A stretch of DNA of 64,000 nucleotides, from the NCBI RefSeq assembly GCF_011764545.1, contig NZ_AP022870.1:1348001-1412000 (forward strand), read 5' to 3'. Shown here piece by piece: positions 25,346-35,433 of the stretch. The position numbers were made by a program, and so were the translations under genes. Below the pieces are notes generated by a model. That model was not told where the DNA came from. It made no database searches and saw only the letters and a list, made by a program, of their open reading frames with translations. This stretch comes from Phytohabitans flavus. GTDB lineage: Bacteria > Actinomycetota > Actinomycetes > Mycobacteriales > Micromonosporaceae. How positions within the stretch are numbered: position 1 is the first letter of the stretch; the number at the start of each line of letters is the position of its first letter.

Positions 25346-27598
25346 CTACTCGATCGCGAGGGCCGATTCGGCGGGTCGGCCTCGCGTCGCCCTCCAGGCT
25401 GGCAAGAGCGTGGCGGCGAGGGTCAGCAGGACGGTGAGGCCCGCGATCGCGGCGTAGGTGAGCGGCGATCCGGCAGGTATGACTGAGTCGAGGCGCTTGA
25501 GGCTGACCGGGATCAGGATGGCGAGCGAGGCCGCGGTGCCGAGCACGACGCCGCTGACGGCCACGATCGCGCCTTCGATGCCGACCATCCGGATCACCTG
25601 ACCGCGGGTAGAGCCCGCGAGCCGCTGCAGCCCGAACTCCCGGCGTCGCGCCGAGGTGCTCGACGCCAAGGTGTTGATCACGGTGATGGAGGCGTACCCG
25701 GCGATCATCAGCACCATGATGTAGATCGCGAAGTTGGCGGTCGTCCGCTGCTCGTCGTACTCCCGGAGGAGGATGTCCCGTCCGCTCACCGTCAGCGCCT
25801 TCTCCGAGTCGAGTGATCGGGTCAGCTCTGCGGTGAAGTCCTCGGGGTCGGTGTCCTGGTCGGCGGTGACCAGGATCCGGGTCGCGGATCCGTCGGTCGT
25901 GTGGGCGGCCAGGGTCTCGGCCGGGAGCAGCAGGGTGTCGTAGTCGTCGGGGGCGCTGAACAATGCGGCGACCTGCACGTCGAGCGTGGTGTTGTCGCCC
26001 ATCCGCAGCGTGATCGGGTCGCCGACGTCGATGCCCAGCCTCCGGGCGTGCTCGGTCTCGAGTGCGACCGTGTCACCGACCAGAGCGTCGAGTGCGCCCG
26101 CGGTGACGTCGACGGGCGTGGTGGCCTCCGCACCGTCGGCGCTGACGCCCTGGAGGTTCCAGCCCTCGCCCCCTGGCGAGCGGTCGTCCGGCTCCTCGAT
26201 GAAGCCGGTGCTGCTGATGTACGCCGACGCGCCGGCCACGCCGGGGAGCTCGTCGATCTGCTCGACGAGCTCCGGGTCGACGCCGCCTTCGGCGGTGACC
26301 ACGGCGTCGGCGACCAGGGTGTCCGCGAAGCTCTGCCGGTCGGCGTGGTCGTTGGTCGTTTGCAGGTAGAGCATTCCGGTCGCCACCCCGGTCAGCAGGA
26401 TGACCGGCCCCATCACGGCCGCCATCCGGCCGGTCCGGCCGCGGGTGTTGAGCACGGCGAGCTCTCCGGTCACGCCGCCCAGCGCGCGGACCGGCCACTG
26501 CAGGAGGTAGGTCATCACCTTGCCGAGGACGGGGGCGAGCAGGGCGAATCCGATTGCGAAGACGATGACCGCAGGCGCGGCGGTGGCGGGGGTGAGCGGT
26601 CCGCTCATCGCCACGATGGTCACGAAGGTCAGCGCGACCCCGCCACCGAGCAGGAGCACTGCGAGGAACATCCGCCAGACGCCGATCAGCCTGCCCTCGA
26701 GGGAGACCTCCGCGAGGGCCTGGGTGGGTCTGATGCGCGCGGCTCGCCGGCCGGCACTCAGGGCCCCGGCCAGCGCGGCGAGGATCGCGATCCCCATCGA
26801 GGCCACCGTCGGTATCCAGCCAAGGTGGAACGCGACCCCCTCGGTGGCGATGCCGCGCTCCGTCAGCTGGTCGAACATCAACTCGCCCAGGAACCGGCCC
26901 GGGGCGGTGGCGAGCGCGGTGGCGACCAGCGCGAGGACCGAGGTCTCGCGCAGGATCAGCCGGCGCACCTGACGGGGCGTGGAGCCGATGGCCCGCAGCA
27001 GCGCCAGTTCCTGCTGACGCTGCTGGATGGACAGCGCGAGCATCGAGGCCACCCCGAAGATCGACACCATGATCGCGAAGGCGGTGAAGACACCGGCCAG
27101 AGCGACCACGTTCACGCTGCTGCCCTTGGCCTCGCGCAACTCTGCCTGGCCTCGTTCGTCGCCGACCAGGGTGGTGGTCTGGCCGTCCAGGTCGGCGTCG
27201 ATCCGCTCACGGACCTCGCCCAGGTCTGCTCCGGGCTCGAGCACCACTCCGATGGCATCAACGGTCCCCGCCGGCGGCTCGCCGTCGAAGACGTAGGTCC
27301 TGGTCCTCTGCACGCCCGGGAGCGCGGAGATCGTGCCCGCCACGTCGGCGTCGACGCGGACCCGCTCGGGCAGGATCGCCGGTTCGTCGGGATCGCCGCC
27401 GAGAGCGTCGTACTCCTGGTTGCCGGCGACGACGATGTCGGCCGAGGCCAGCTGCTGAGGAGGTACGGCGGTGCGGATGCCTGTCTCGATCAGGCCACCA
27501 CAGGCCATCAGGATGGCCGCGGCACAGAACATGGCGAGGAACGCCGCCACGAACGTGCCCATCCGGAACCGCAGGGTACGAAGCGCGAGCTGCAGCAT
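25346..27598 (-). CDS. FtsX/MacB-family ABC transporter permease
   Basis: A 750-aa membrane protein. It has a first helix near residues 12-35, a large extracellular domain, three central helices (about residues 155-290), a second group and a last group near the C-terminus (SITVINTLASSTSARRREFGLQRLAG, ending RGRPAESALAIE). Two FtsX cores with the QQELALLRAIGSTPRQV and RREFGLQRLAGSTRGQV loops are visible. Such permeases work with a MacB/LolD-like ATPase to expel drugs, peptides or lipids by mechanotransmission rather than a normal channel. Its ATG overlaps the stop of the ATPase gene upstream (ATGA). A two-component system is divergently placed, a common arrangement for antimicrobial-peptide or envelope-stress modules. 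Confidence 0.9.
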   Translation of the reverse strand: MLQLALRTLRFRMGTFVAAFLAMFCAAAILMACGGLIETGIRTAVPPQQLASADIVVAGNQEYDALGGDPDEPAILPERVRVDADVAGTISALPGVQRTRTYVFDGEPPAGTVDAIGVVLEPGADLGEVRERIDADLDGQTTTLVGDERGQAELREAKGSSVNVVALAGVFTAFAIMVSIFGVASMLALSIQQRQQELALLRAIGSTPRQVRRLILRETSVLALVATALATAPGRFLGELMFDQLTERGIATEGVAFHLGWIPTVASMGIAILAALAGALSAGRRAARIRPTQALAEVSLEGRLIGVWRMFLAVLLLGGGVALTFVTIVAMSGPLTPATAAPAVIVFAIGFALLAPVLGKVMTYLLQWPVRALGGVTGELAVLNTRGRTGRMAAVMGPVILLTGVATGMLYLQTTNDHADRQSFADTLVADAVVTAEGGVDPELVEQIDELPGVAGASAYISSTGFIEEPDDRSPGGEGWNLQGVSADGAEATTPVDVTAGALDALVGDTVALETEHARRLGIDVGDPITLRMGDNTTLDVQVAALFSAPDDYDTLLLPAETLAAHTTDGSATRILVTADQDTDPEDFTAELTRSLDSEKALTVSGRDILLREYDEQRTTANFAIYIMVLMIAGYASITVINTLASSTSARRREFGLQRLAGSTRGQVIRMVGIEGAIVAVSGVVLGTAASLAILIPVSLKRLDSVIPAGSPLTYAAIAGLTVLLTLAATLLPAWRATRGRPAESALAIE

Positions 27599-28398
27599 CA
27601 GCGGTGCCCTTCCCCGGTCATCGCCGGAGCCGGCAGTGCGTCCTCCTCGGCGAAGGCACCCAGGTGGGTCATCCGCTCGGCCACGGCCTCGGCCGTCGGC
27701 GAGCGCAGCTCACCCACGAGGTTCCCGTCGGCGAGGAACAGGACGCGGTCGGCGTACGACGCGGCGACCGGGTCGTGGGTCACCATGACGATCGTTTGAC
27801 CGGCCGTCTGAGCCGAGTGCTGCAGCAACCCGAGGACACCCCTCGCGGTCCTCGTGTCCAGCGCGCCCGTCGGCTCGTCGGCGAAGATGACCGCGGGGTC
27901 ACTGATCAGCGCCCGTGCGATGGCGACCCGCTGCTGCTGGCCGCCGGACAGCTCTGCGGGACGGTGCTTGCTGCGCTCGCCCAGCCCGACCTGCTCGAGC
28001 ACGCTCTTGACCCGGCCTCGGGCCGGCTTGCGACCGGCGAGCCGCAGCGGCAGCGTCACGTTCTGTCGCACGGTGAGGACCGGGAGCAGGTTGAACGCCT
28101 GGAAGATGAAGCCGATCCGGTCCCGGCGCAGCATGGTAAGCCGGGTCTCGTTCATGTCGCTGAGCTCGTGGTCCTCGAGGAGGACCGAGCCCGACGTCGG
28201 CCGGTCGAGCCCGGCTGCGCACTGCAGCAGCGTGCTCTTGCCGGAGCCCGACGGGCCCATGATCGCCGTGAACGTGCCCCGGCCGAACCGCGTCGTGACA
28301 CCGTTGAGGGCGACCACCTGGTTGTCGCGCTTGCCGTAGACCTTGCGTACCTCGGTCATCCGGACCGCGTCGGTGGTCGTGCTGCCGTCGTTGGGCAT
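27598..28398 (-). CDS. ABC transporter ATP-binding protein (MacB/LolD type)
   Basis: A 266-aa ATPase with Walker [10 protein letters not shown], the Q-loop FQAFNLLP, signature LSGGQQQRV, Walker [13 protein letters not shown] and the switch His in MVTHD. The ADEPTGALD sequence is diagnostic for the subfamily that partners FtsX-like permeases. The open frame extends upstream to 28746, but ATG 28398 ([17 protein letters not shown]) gives a normal N-terminus. Start and stop junctions show translational coupling with the permease. About 170 bases separate it from the divergent histidine kinase gene, where a shared regulatory region must lie. Confidence 0.92.
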   Translation of the reverse strand: MPNDGSTTTDAVRMTEVRKVYGKRDNQVVALNGVTTRFGRGTFTAIMGPSGSGKSTLLQCAAGLDRPTSGSVLLEDHELSDMNETRLTMLRRDRIGFIFQAFNLLPVLTVRQNVTLPLRLAGRKPARGRVKSVLEQVGLGERSKHRPAELSGGQQQRVAIARALISDPAVIFADEPTGALDTRTARGVLGLLQHSAQTAGQTIVMVTHDPVAASYADRVLFLADGNLVGELRSPTAEAVAERMTHLGAFAEEDALPAPAMTGEGHR

Positions 28399-28568
28399 CG
28401 CTCGCGCCGCCTTCCTGTCCGGGTCGGCCGGACTGTCGGGCCCAACGCTCCCCTCGGACGCCGCCTGGCGTCGTCGTCTCTGGCGACCGTCTTCCTCTGG
28501 TGCGCACAGACCGGCCACCTGCGGGTGCCTAGTGCCTGCGCACCAGATGACGACGGTCGCTGCGGACG

Positions 28569-29945
28569 ATGACCGCCGGGTGGTTGCCGCGTACTTTGGG
28601 ACGGGTGCTGCCGAACGTGGAGAGCGAGGCATTCGTCCCGCGGCCACGAGCCTCGTGGTGGCGGGAGGGCGCGACCCTCGCTGCCACGTTCGCGCTCTGC
28701 CTCGCCGGCGGCGCCGTGCACATCGACGACACCTTCGGCCCGCCACCGGCGGCGGCGTACGTCGTCGCGGGCGTGATGTGCGCGCTGCTGCCGCTGCGGC
28801 ACCGCGCGCCCCTGGGCGCCCTGGCGGCCACGACCCTGTGCGGCATGCTCGTGGCCCCGCTAGACCTGATGCTGACCCCGCTTGTCGTCGCGCCCGTCGG
28901 GGCTACCGCCTATGTGGTTGCCCTGCGCGACGAGCGGCGTACGGCGGTTGGCGCCCTCCTACTGTCAGCGGCGCTGCTGGTCTCGACGGCCGCTCTCGTC
29001 GAGACCCTGTCGTGGCAGGACGTGAGCCGGTTAGGCACGGTCGCCGCGGTCCCGCTGGTGGCCGGCGTGCTCGGTCGGTCGGTGCACAACAGGCGGGCCT
29101 ACCTGGGGGCCGTGGAGGAGCGGGCCCGCCGCGCCGAGAAGACCCGGGAGAGCGAGGCACGCCGCAGGGTCGCCGAGGAGCGCGTGCGCATCGCCCGCGA
29201 ACTGCACGACCTTGTGGCCCACCAGATCACTCTGGCCAACGCCCAGGCCGTGGTCGCCGCGCATCTGTTCGACGCACATCCCGAGCAGACCCGCAAGGGC
29301 CTGGACGACCTCATAGAGACCACCCGTAACGCACTCGACGACCTGCGGGCCACGGTCGGCCTGCTGCGCCAGTCCGGCGATGCCGTCGCACCCACCGAAC
29401 CAACGCCCGGGCTCTCCCAGCTCCCCGCCCTTCTTGAGTCCTTTCGCCGCGCCGGACTGGAGGTGTCGGTGGACCAGAAAGGCACGGCCAGGCCGCTGCC
29501 GCCGGGGGCGGACCTCACCGCCTACCGCATCATCCAGGAGGCGTTGACCAACGTGACCAAGCACGCCGGCGCCGGCAGCGCCCGGGTGCGCCTGGTCTGG
29601 AACCGCCACCGTCTCGCCATCACTGTCGCCGACGACGGGAAGGACGCTCGTAACGCGCCGCACGCGTCCACCGGACAGCGCCTCCTGACGCTGCCGGACC
29701 GGCCACCCGGCTACGGTCTGATCGGGATGCGTGAGCGGGCCGCTGCGGTTGGCGGACAGCTCTCCGCGGGCAGGAGCCCGGAGGGCGGCTTTCTCGTCTC
29801 CACCCACCTGCCTCTTCCGCCCGTGCGGAACATGGGGGCGAGCGACGGAACGCCCGATGCTGACGGGCGGATGGCCGACGCGACGGCGGGCGACGGACGC
29901 GCGAGCGAGGCTGAGGTCGGCCCAGGGATCGGCGAGGTCCCGTGA
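28569..29945 (+). CDS. Sensor histidine kinase (NarL-type, HisKA_3)
   Basis: A 458-aa membrane kinase. Four to five hydrophobic segments lie between about residues 30 and 175, with very short loops, so it senses within the membrane. The dimerisation domain has ARELHDLVAHQI with the phospho-acceptor His near 213, and the ATPase domain shows LTNVTKHAG (N-box), VADDGKD and GLIGMRERAAAVGG. These mark the HisKA_3/HATPase class that signals to LuxR-type regulators. ATG 28569 is used; GTG 28605 is an alternative. The stop overlaps the response regulator start (GTGA). Next to a MacB-type exporter, it is likely to sense its substrate or drug damage (inference). Confidence 0.9.
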   Translation: MTAGWLPRTLGRVLPNVESEAFVPRPRASWWREGATLAATFALCLAGGAVHIDDTFGPPPAAAYVVAGVMCALLPLRHRAPLGALAATTLCGMLVAPLDLMLTPLVVAPVGATAYVVALRDERRTAVGALLLSAALLVSTAALVETLSWQDVSRLGTVAAVPLVAGVLGRSVHNRRAYLGAVEERARRAEKTRESEARRRVAEERVRIARELHDLVAHQITLANAQAVVAAHLFDAHPEQTRKGLDDLIETTRNALDDLRATVGLLRQSGDAVAPTEPTPGLSQLPALLESFRRAGLEVSVDQKGTARPLPPGADLTAYRIIQEALTNVTKHAGAGSARVRLVWNRHRLAITVADDGKDARNAPHASTGQRLLTLPDRPPGYGLIGMRERAAAVGGQLSAGRSPEGGFLVSTHLPLPPVRNMGASDGTPDADGRMADATAGDGRASEAEVGPGIGEVP

Positions 29946-30619
29946 CCGTCCGGGTGCTGCTCGCCGACGACCAGGCCCTCCTGCGCCAGGCGTTCCGGAC
30001 GCTCCTCGCCACCGCCGATGACATCACGGTGGTCGGCGAGGCCGCCGACGGCAGGGAGGCGGTGAGCCTCACCAGGGAGCTGCGCCCCGACGTGGTGGTC
30101 ATGGACATCCGGATGCCCGGGGTGGACGGCCTCACCGCCACCTCGGAGATCTGCGCGGACCCGGAGCTGCAGGCCAGCCGCATCCTGATCCTCACCACCT
30201 ACGAGACCGACGAGTACGTCGCCCAGGCGCTGCGCGCGGGAGCGAGCGGCTTTATCGGCAAGGGCATCGGGGCGGCGGACCTGCTGGGCGCCGTCCGCAC
30301 GATCGCCGACGGCGAGACCCTGCTCTCGCCCGCCGCGACCCGTGCGTTGGTGGCCCGCTTCCTGGCCACGCCGGACGACGCGCCCCCGCACCTGCCCGAG
30401 CAGCTCGACGTGCTCACCCCGCGCGAGCGCGAGATGGTGGCCCTTGTCGCGACCGGCCTGTCCAACCAGGAGATCGCAGAGCAGGTGTTCCTGAGCCCCT
30501 TCACCGTCCGCGCACACGTGCAGCGCGCCATGACGAAGCTCCAGGCCCGCGACCGTGCGCAGCTTGTCGTCATCGCTTACCAGACCGGCCTGGCCCGCGG
30601 CGCTGACCGGCTGCCCTGA
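29942..30619 (+). CDS. NarL/FixJ (LuxR-HTH) response regulator
   Basis: A 225-aa regulator with a receiver domain (VLLADDQALLRQAF, the phospho-acceptor Asp near residue 55 in VVMDIRMPG, the conserved Thr in ILTTYE and the Lys in GFIGKG) and a C-terminal LuxR HTH (LTPREREMVALVATGLSNQE, then SPFTVRAHVQRAMTKL). The kinase overlap shows they form a pair. It probably activates the divergent ABC exporter, and perhaps the MFS gene 150 bases downstream (inference). Confidence 0.92.
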   Translation: MTVRVLLADDQALLRQAFRTLLATADDITVVGEAADGREAVSLTRELRPDVVVMDIRMPGVDGLTATSEICADPELQASRILILTTYETDEYVAQALRAGASGFIGKGIGAADLLGAVRTIADGETLLSPAATRALVARFLATPDDAPPHLPEQLDVLTPREREMVALVATGLSNQEIAEQVFLSPFTVRAHVQRAMTKLQARDRAQLVVIAYQTGLARGADRLP

Positions 30620-30771
30620 CCAGCTGCCCGTAGTGCGGAGCCACTACGACCGGTGTGCGGCTGGTCCGGTCGCACCACCAGAGGTCGGTGGCTGCGGACG
30701 ATGTGCGGCGCAGCCTCGGCGAGCAGGGTGGGAATCGCCCCCATCCACCTGGCTCCCTGGAGTGATCAGCA

Positions 30772-32201
30772 GTGGCAACGCACGCACTACCGGACCGGAT
30801 CTCGACGTACGACGAGCCGACGCCACCAGCGGCCCACATCGGCAAGGCGGCCGTCGTGGCCCTCGGCCTGCTGGCGGTCGCCACCGGTGCGCTCGAGTCG
30901 GTGGTGACGCCGACACTGCCGCTCCTGCAGGACGAGCTGGACCTGAGTCCGGCCGCCGGGGCGCTGCTGAGCATCGCGCTCCTCATCACCGGCGCGATCA
31001 CCACACCGGTGGCCGGCAAGCTCGGCGACCGGTACGGCGGCAAGCGGGTCATGGTCGTGCTGATGAGCGTGGTCGCGGCCGGTGGTCTGACGTCCGCGTT
31101 CGCGCCGAGCTTCCCGCTGCTACTGCTCGGCCAGATCCTGCAGGGAGCGATGGTCGGCGCGCTGCCGCTGTCTTTCATCCTCGTGCGCGGCCACTTTCCC
31201 GCAGCGGAGGCGAAGGTGGCCATCGGAGTCGTCAGCGGGATGTTCGTGGGCGGGGGATGGCGGGAACGCTGTCGGCTGGGCCCGTGGCCGAAGCGCTGTC
31301 GCGGCACTGGATGTTCGCGCTGCCGACGATCGCGGTGATCGGGGCGACCGCCCTCGTCCACCGGCTGGTGCCGGCCGATCCGCCGGGCCACGTAGGTGAG
31401 ACCAGGCTCGACTGGCCCGGCCTCGCTCTGCTCAGCGGGATGCTTGTCACTCTCATGCTCACGCTGTCACTCGCACCCGAGCTGGCCTCGCAGCCCCTGG
31501 TGATCGTGGCCCTCGTCGTGGTCCTGGCCGGGTTCGTGGTCGCCTGGACCGCCGTCCAACGCCGCGCGGCCTCGCCGATGATCGACCTACGCATGCTGGC
31601 CCGGCCCGCAGTGTGGCGGGCGTGCGTGCTCACATTCGTGATCTGCGTCGGCACCTCGGCGCCGGTCTACCTCATCCCGCAGCTCTTAGCAGTCCCCACC
31701 AGCGGGTACGGCTTCGGGGCCAGCGCCACCGAGATCGGCTTCTACCTGTTGCCCGGAGCCATCGCCGCCGCACTGGCGGGGCCGCTTGCCGGGATCGGAT
31801 CCAAGCGGTTCGGCTCGCGCGCTGTCGTCACCGTCGGGGCCGTCACCATGGTCACCGCCCTGCTGGCCCTGGCCGCCGTGCACACCGAGGTCTGGCACCT
31901 CGTCGCCGCCAAGGCGATGGTCGCGCTCGCCAACGGTCTGATCGTCACGGCGATGGTGACCACCACCGCCACGTCCGTCCACCGGGGCGACACCGGCATC
32001 GCCACCAGCGTGGTCCTGGTGACCCGCGTCCTCGGCTACGCCGTCGGCACCCAGGTCTGCGGTGCGCTGCTCACCGCCGCGACCCCCGCCGGGGCGGACG
32101 TCCCGGCCGAGTCGGCCTTCGTCACCGGCTTCCTCATCGCCGGCACCGTCGCGGCGCTGTCCCTGCTCGTCACTCGCAACCTGAAGGAGTCCCTGTCATG
32201 A
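30772..32201 (+). CDS. MFS efflux transporter (DHA type), frameshifted
   Basis: The first frame encodes the signature of a drug:H+ antiporter: TPTLPLLQDELDLS, TPVAGKLGDRYGGKRV (motif A), and LGQILQGAMVGALPL. It leaves homology at about 31250 and the next frame carries the remaining helices (AGTLSAGPVAEALS, through LPGAIAAALAGPLAG, to ATRNL-like tail). One extra G in GGGGG at 31252-31256 gives a continuous 476-aa protein, with VGGGMAGTL at the join. ATG 30772 follows TGGAGTGATCAGCAGTG, a weak site; GTG 30772 is the codon used. It lies downstream of the two-component genes and is coupled to the FAD monooxygenase by ATGA. Confidence 0.78.
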
Positions 32202-33414
32202 CACTCACCGACCTGCCCACCCACCGCCGTGCGGCGGAGCGCACGGTCCTCGTCTCCGGGGCCAGCATCGCTGGGCCCGCCCTCGCATTCTGGCTCAACC
32301 ACTACGGATTCAACGTCACCATGGTCGAGAAGTCGCCCACGCCGCGCCGCGGCGGCTACCCGATCGACGTGCGCGGCACTGCGCTCGAGGTCGTGCGGAA
32401 GATGGGGATCCTGCCCCGCCTACAGGACGCGCACATCGACCTGCGCCGGCTGACCTTCCTCGCCGGGGACGGCAGCGAGGTGGTCTCTCTCCACCCCCAC
32501 ACGGTCACCGGCGGCGTCACAGGGCGGGACCTGGAGATACGCCGCGGCGACCTGACCGCGGCCCTCCACGCGGCGCTGCCCGCTGACGTCGAGCTCGTCT
32601 TCGACGAGTCCATCGATACGCTCGAGCAGTCCGACCACGGGGTCGAGGTCACCTTCCGCGGCGGCGGCCGCCGCACGTTCGACCTCGTGGTCGGGGCGGA
32701 CGGCCTGCACTCACGCACCCGCGAGCTCGTGCTCGGCCCGGAGGAGCAGTACCACCGCTACCTCGGCTACTGCTTCGCCGGATTCACCGTGCCCAACACC
32801 TTCGGGCTCTCCCACGAGACCGTGCTGTGGAACACCCCGGGCCGTGCCGCCGCCCTGTACGCCGCCGGGGACGGCGACGAGCTTCACGCCCTCCTGAGCT
32901 TCGCCCGCGCGGAGGCGCCGAACGGCGCGTTCCAGGACCCGCAGGCCCAGCGGGACCTGGTCAACGAGGTCTTCGCGGACGCGGGATGGGAGGTCCCGGG
33001 ACTGCTGGCGGCCGTACACGAGGCCGAGGATCTGTTCTTCGACGGCGTCAGCCAGATCCGCATGCCCCGCTGGTCGAGCGGTCGGGTCGCACTGGTCGGC
33101 GACGCCGCGTACGCACCGTCGTTCCTCACCGGGCAGGGCACCAGCCTCGCCCTCGTGGGCGCCTACATGCTCGCCGGCTCCCTGGCCCGCCACGACCACA
33201 CCGGCGGCTTCGCCGCCTACGAGCACGACACCCGCGGGTTCGTCACTGCGAACCAGGACCTCATCGGCAACGGCGACCCTACCCTGCTCCCGACCACCGC
33301 CGAGGCCCTGCAACAGCGCAACGACAGGCTGCGCAATCTCTCCGCGCTGCCCCTGCGCAGGGGCGAGCAGCGCATTCCGCGCTCACCCTGCCCGAGTTCG
33401 CGGCCGCTGGGTGA
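32198..33414 (+). CDS. FAD-dependent monooxygenase (TetX/PHBH-like), frameshifted at the very end
   Basis: The protein has the glucose-inhibited-type FAD fold: VLVSGASIAGPALAFWL (GxGxxG variant), the VVGADGLHSRTRE loop with DG motif and VALVGDAAYAPS with GD motif for the flavin. This is the class of single-component aromatic hydroxylases that also includes TetX and rifampicin monooxygenase. The read frame ends at 33454 with an odd basic tail; adding one C to CCCC at 33350-33353 gives the expected SALTLPEFAAAG ending at 33414 (405 aa). ATG 32198 overlaps the stop of the MFS gene. Pairing of an exporter with a hydroxylase suggests self-protection or catabolism of an aromatic compound. Confidence 0.82.
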
Positions 33415-33531
33415 CTCGTCGCCAGTCCACCATTTTGAGCGATCAGATTGGTGACCGCTGGTCACGGACGACCTTCTCGGCCTTGAGCCATCGCTTCTCC
33501 AGGACGTCGAACCAGCGGCGTGGAAGTCGTG

Positions 33532-34233
33532 TCACAACGCGGGAAGGACGGCCGCGGCGATGACAATGTTGTTCACGATCGACCCGGTGACGGTGCGGGC
33601 GATCGCTTCGGCGGCGGCGTGAGCTCCCCGGACGCCTCGCTCGAGGTGCTTGGCGCGGTCGATGACGTCGGCCGTCCAGGGGATGTCGGGCTCGAACCGG
33701 GCCAGTGTTCCACTTGCCCACAACAGCGCCGCGAGCGCGGCGATCCGGGGTTGCGGTTCGGCGGCATCGACCAGCGCTTCGCGCACACCGGAGAGCAGGA
33801 CGGCCCGGCGCCCGGACCCGCCGTCCTCTAGGACTTCCGCGCTGCGACGGCCGAGCGTCTCGCGGCTGAACCGCCGGATGTCACCGCGCCGGGCCAGCCG
33901 GTCGATTAGCGGGCTGCGCAAGACCGGCCCGATCGCCACCAGCGCCGCCTGGACACCCCAGGGCTTCGCGGCGATGTGGTCCCACGCGACTCGCAGGACG
34001 TCGTCCGCCGGCGGGTGATCCGCGACTGCCTCCATCCGGGTCGACCCGCCCATCCCAGGGATATACCGCACGTGGCTGCCGAGCCCGAGGTCGGCGAACG
34101 CCGCTCCGGCGAGAACATAGGTGAGTGTGCTCTCGCCGGCGATGATGCCGGGGTCCGGCTGGAACAGGAGAAGCAGGAGATCTTCGGCCAGGGTCGGTGG
34201 TCCCAGCCGGACTTCGCCTGGTCGGTGTGCCAC
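33532..34233 (-). CDS. GPP34 (GOLPH3-like) family phosphoprotein
   Basis: A 233-aa protein opening with PTLAEDLLLLLFQPD, then YVLAGAAFADL, the N-terminus of the GPP34/GOLPH3 family. Eukaryotic members bind phosphoinositide in Golgi; actinobacterial ones are widespread and of unknown role. The rest is helical (REALVDAAEP, IAALAALLWASGTL) as in relatives. The frame is open further upstream, but GTG 34233 is best: GAGGAG at 34241-34246 on this strand lies 7 bases before it. It is convergent with the monooxygenase gene and has no partner. Confidence 0.82.
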   Translation of the reverse strand: MAHRPGEVRLGPPTLAEDLLLLLFQPDPGIIAGESTLTYVLAGAAFADLGLGSHVRYIPGMGGSTRMEAVADHPPADDVLRVAWDHIAAKPWGVQAALVAIGPVLRSPLIDRLARRGDIRRFSRETLGRRSAEVLEDGGSGRRAVLLSGVREALVDAAEPQPRIAALAALLWASGTLARFEPDIPWTADVIDRAKHLERGVRGAHAAAEAIARTVTGSIVNNIVIAAAVLPAL

Positions 34234-34698
34234 GGCAAGGCTCCTCAAGATGCGAGATCCGTCCACCTCCGAGTGAAGACCGTGTTCTCGGTACAGAGTC
34301 AACCGTGGTCCCTCATCTGCTTGACTTGACCAAGTCGCTGGAGCACGGCGGCCTTCGGGGCGGTGCCGAGCAGGTCGACGCCAACCGCGCGGATCTCGGC
34401 CCAGCCACGTCGGCGACGAAGGTGGTAACCGGTGTGCCGACAGCCGGTCGGTCAGGGCCCGCGTCAGACTTCCCGCAACAGTTCGACGACGCGCGCCTCA
34501 GCGCGCGCACTCGCTGGGATCGGTAACCATGCGAAGCCTTCCCCGGGTCACTGATCCGCGGGTCCTCCCAGCCGACACCGAGTCGCCGGAACACAGTCAA
34601 CAGGCACGACCCGGCCCCTCCATCTCGCCGTCAACTGCGTCTTGACTCGGTTCTGACCGCACAGTCTTCACTGGCCTCATCTACAGGGAGGGAAGACG
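34234..34698. other. Intergenic region with a 14-bp palindrome
   Basis: About 465 bases between divergent starts. It holds a near-perfect palindrome GACTTGACCAAGTC at 34323-34336, a good operator candidate in this divergent space. ORFs crossing the rest lack recognisable domains. Confidence 0.35.
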
Positions 34699-35097
34699 AT
34701 GCGCAGAACTTTGTCGATTGCGCTGGCCGTCGCCGTCGCCGCGGGGACGACGGCACCGGTCCAGCGGGTGTCGGAAACGGAGACGTTACGTACGTCGAGC
34801 ACGTTGCGGTGGGGGCCGTGTCCGGCCGACGTGACCTCGCCCGACCTGGAGTGCACGATGGTCCAGGTGCCGCTGGACTACCGGAATCCGCAGGGGCGGA
34901 CGATCGACATCGCGGTCTCCCGGCTCCCGAGCAAGAATCCGGCCCAGCGCCGCGGGGTGCTGCTGACCAACCCGGGCGGCCACGGCGCCTATGGGCTTCT
35001 CGCCATGAACACCTGCGCCAACGACACGGTGACGACGTTCCTGACCACCGGGCAGCGCCCGCACCGCGACATCGCCTGCGCGGCCGAGCCTGGCTGA
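34699..35097 (+). pseudogene. Peptidase S33 / tripeptidyl-aminopeptidase-like hydrolase with large internal deletion
   Basis: The 132-codon frame begins like a secreted SlpD/Tap-type alpha/beta-hydrolase: a short signal (RRTLSIALAVAVAAG), the WGPCP segment, MVQVPLDYRNPQGRTIDIAVSRLPS and VLLTNPGGHG, the oxyanion-loop strand. It then jumps to the family's C-terminus: NTCANDTVTTFLTTG, RPHRDIACA. About 330-350 residues with the catalytic Ser, Asp and His are missing; the join is in frame near residue 97. A normal member is about 480-530 aa. Confidence 0.75.
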
Positions 35098-35433
35098 CCG
35101 ACGATCGTCGCGTCCTTCCGAACTCACATAACCAACATCCGTGGTCGGCGAGGCCGGGGTCCCACAGGATCCCGGCCGGTCCTCGCGCACGCGATGGGTG
35201 GCACGTAGATGCCACTCCCCATACCTGCTCGGCCAACCCGACGCCGTGGCGCTCCGGCCGCTGGGCTGAGACCAGCGGCCGGTGGCGGCCATGCGGGGTT
35301 CGATTTCAGCGTCTCTCCAGAACATTCAGGTGGGTGAAAGCGAAGCCGTGGTCGTACTCGGTCTTGTAGTTCACGCTAGCACATGAGATCCGATCGGTAC
35401 AGAAAGCGCTCGCCGATCGGCCGCCGCGACGAC
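35098..35433. other. Intergenic stretch, nothing recognised
   Basis: About 335 bases between the broken peptidase and the end of a convergent SDR. No gene, repeat or clear terminator was supported. Confidence 0.3.

Noticed and set aside
26000..27799. Long plus-strand frame (25901-27799) as a gene.
   Set aside because: It is the shadow of the ABC permease and ATPase, with composition dominated by Gly, Arg, His and Asp and no conserved motif.
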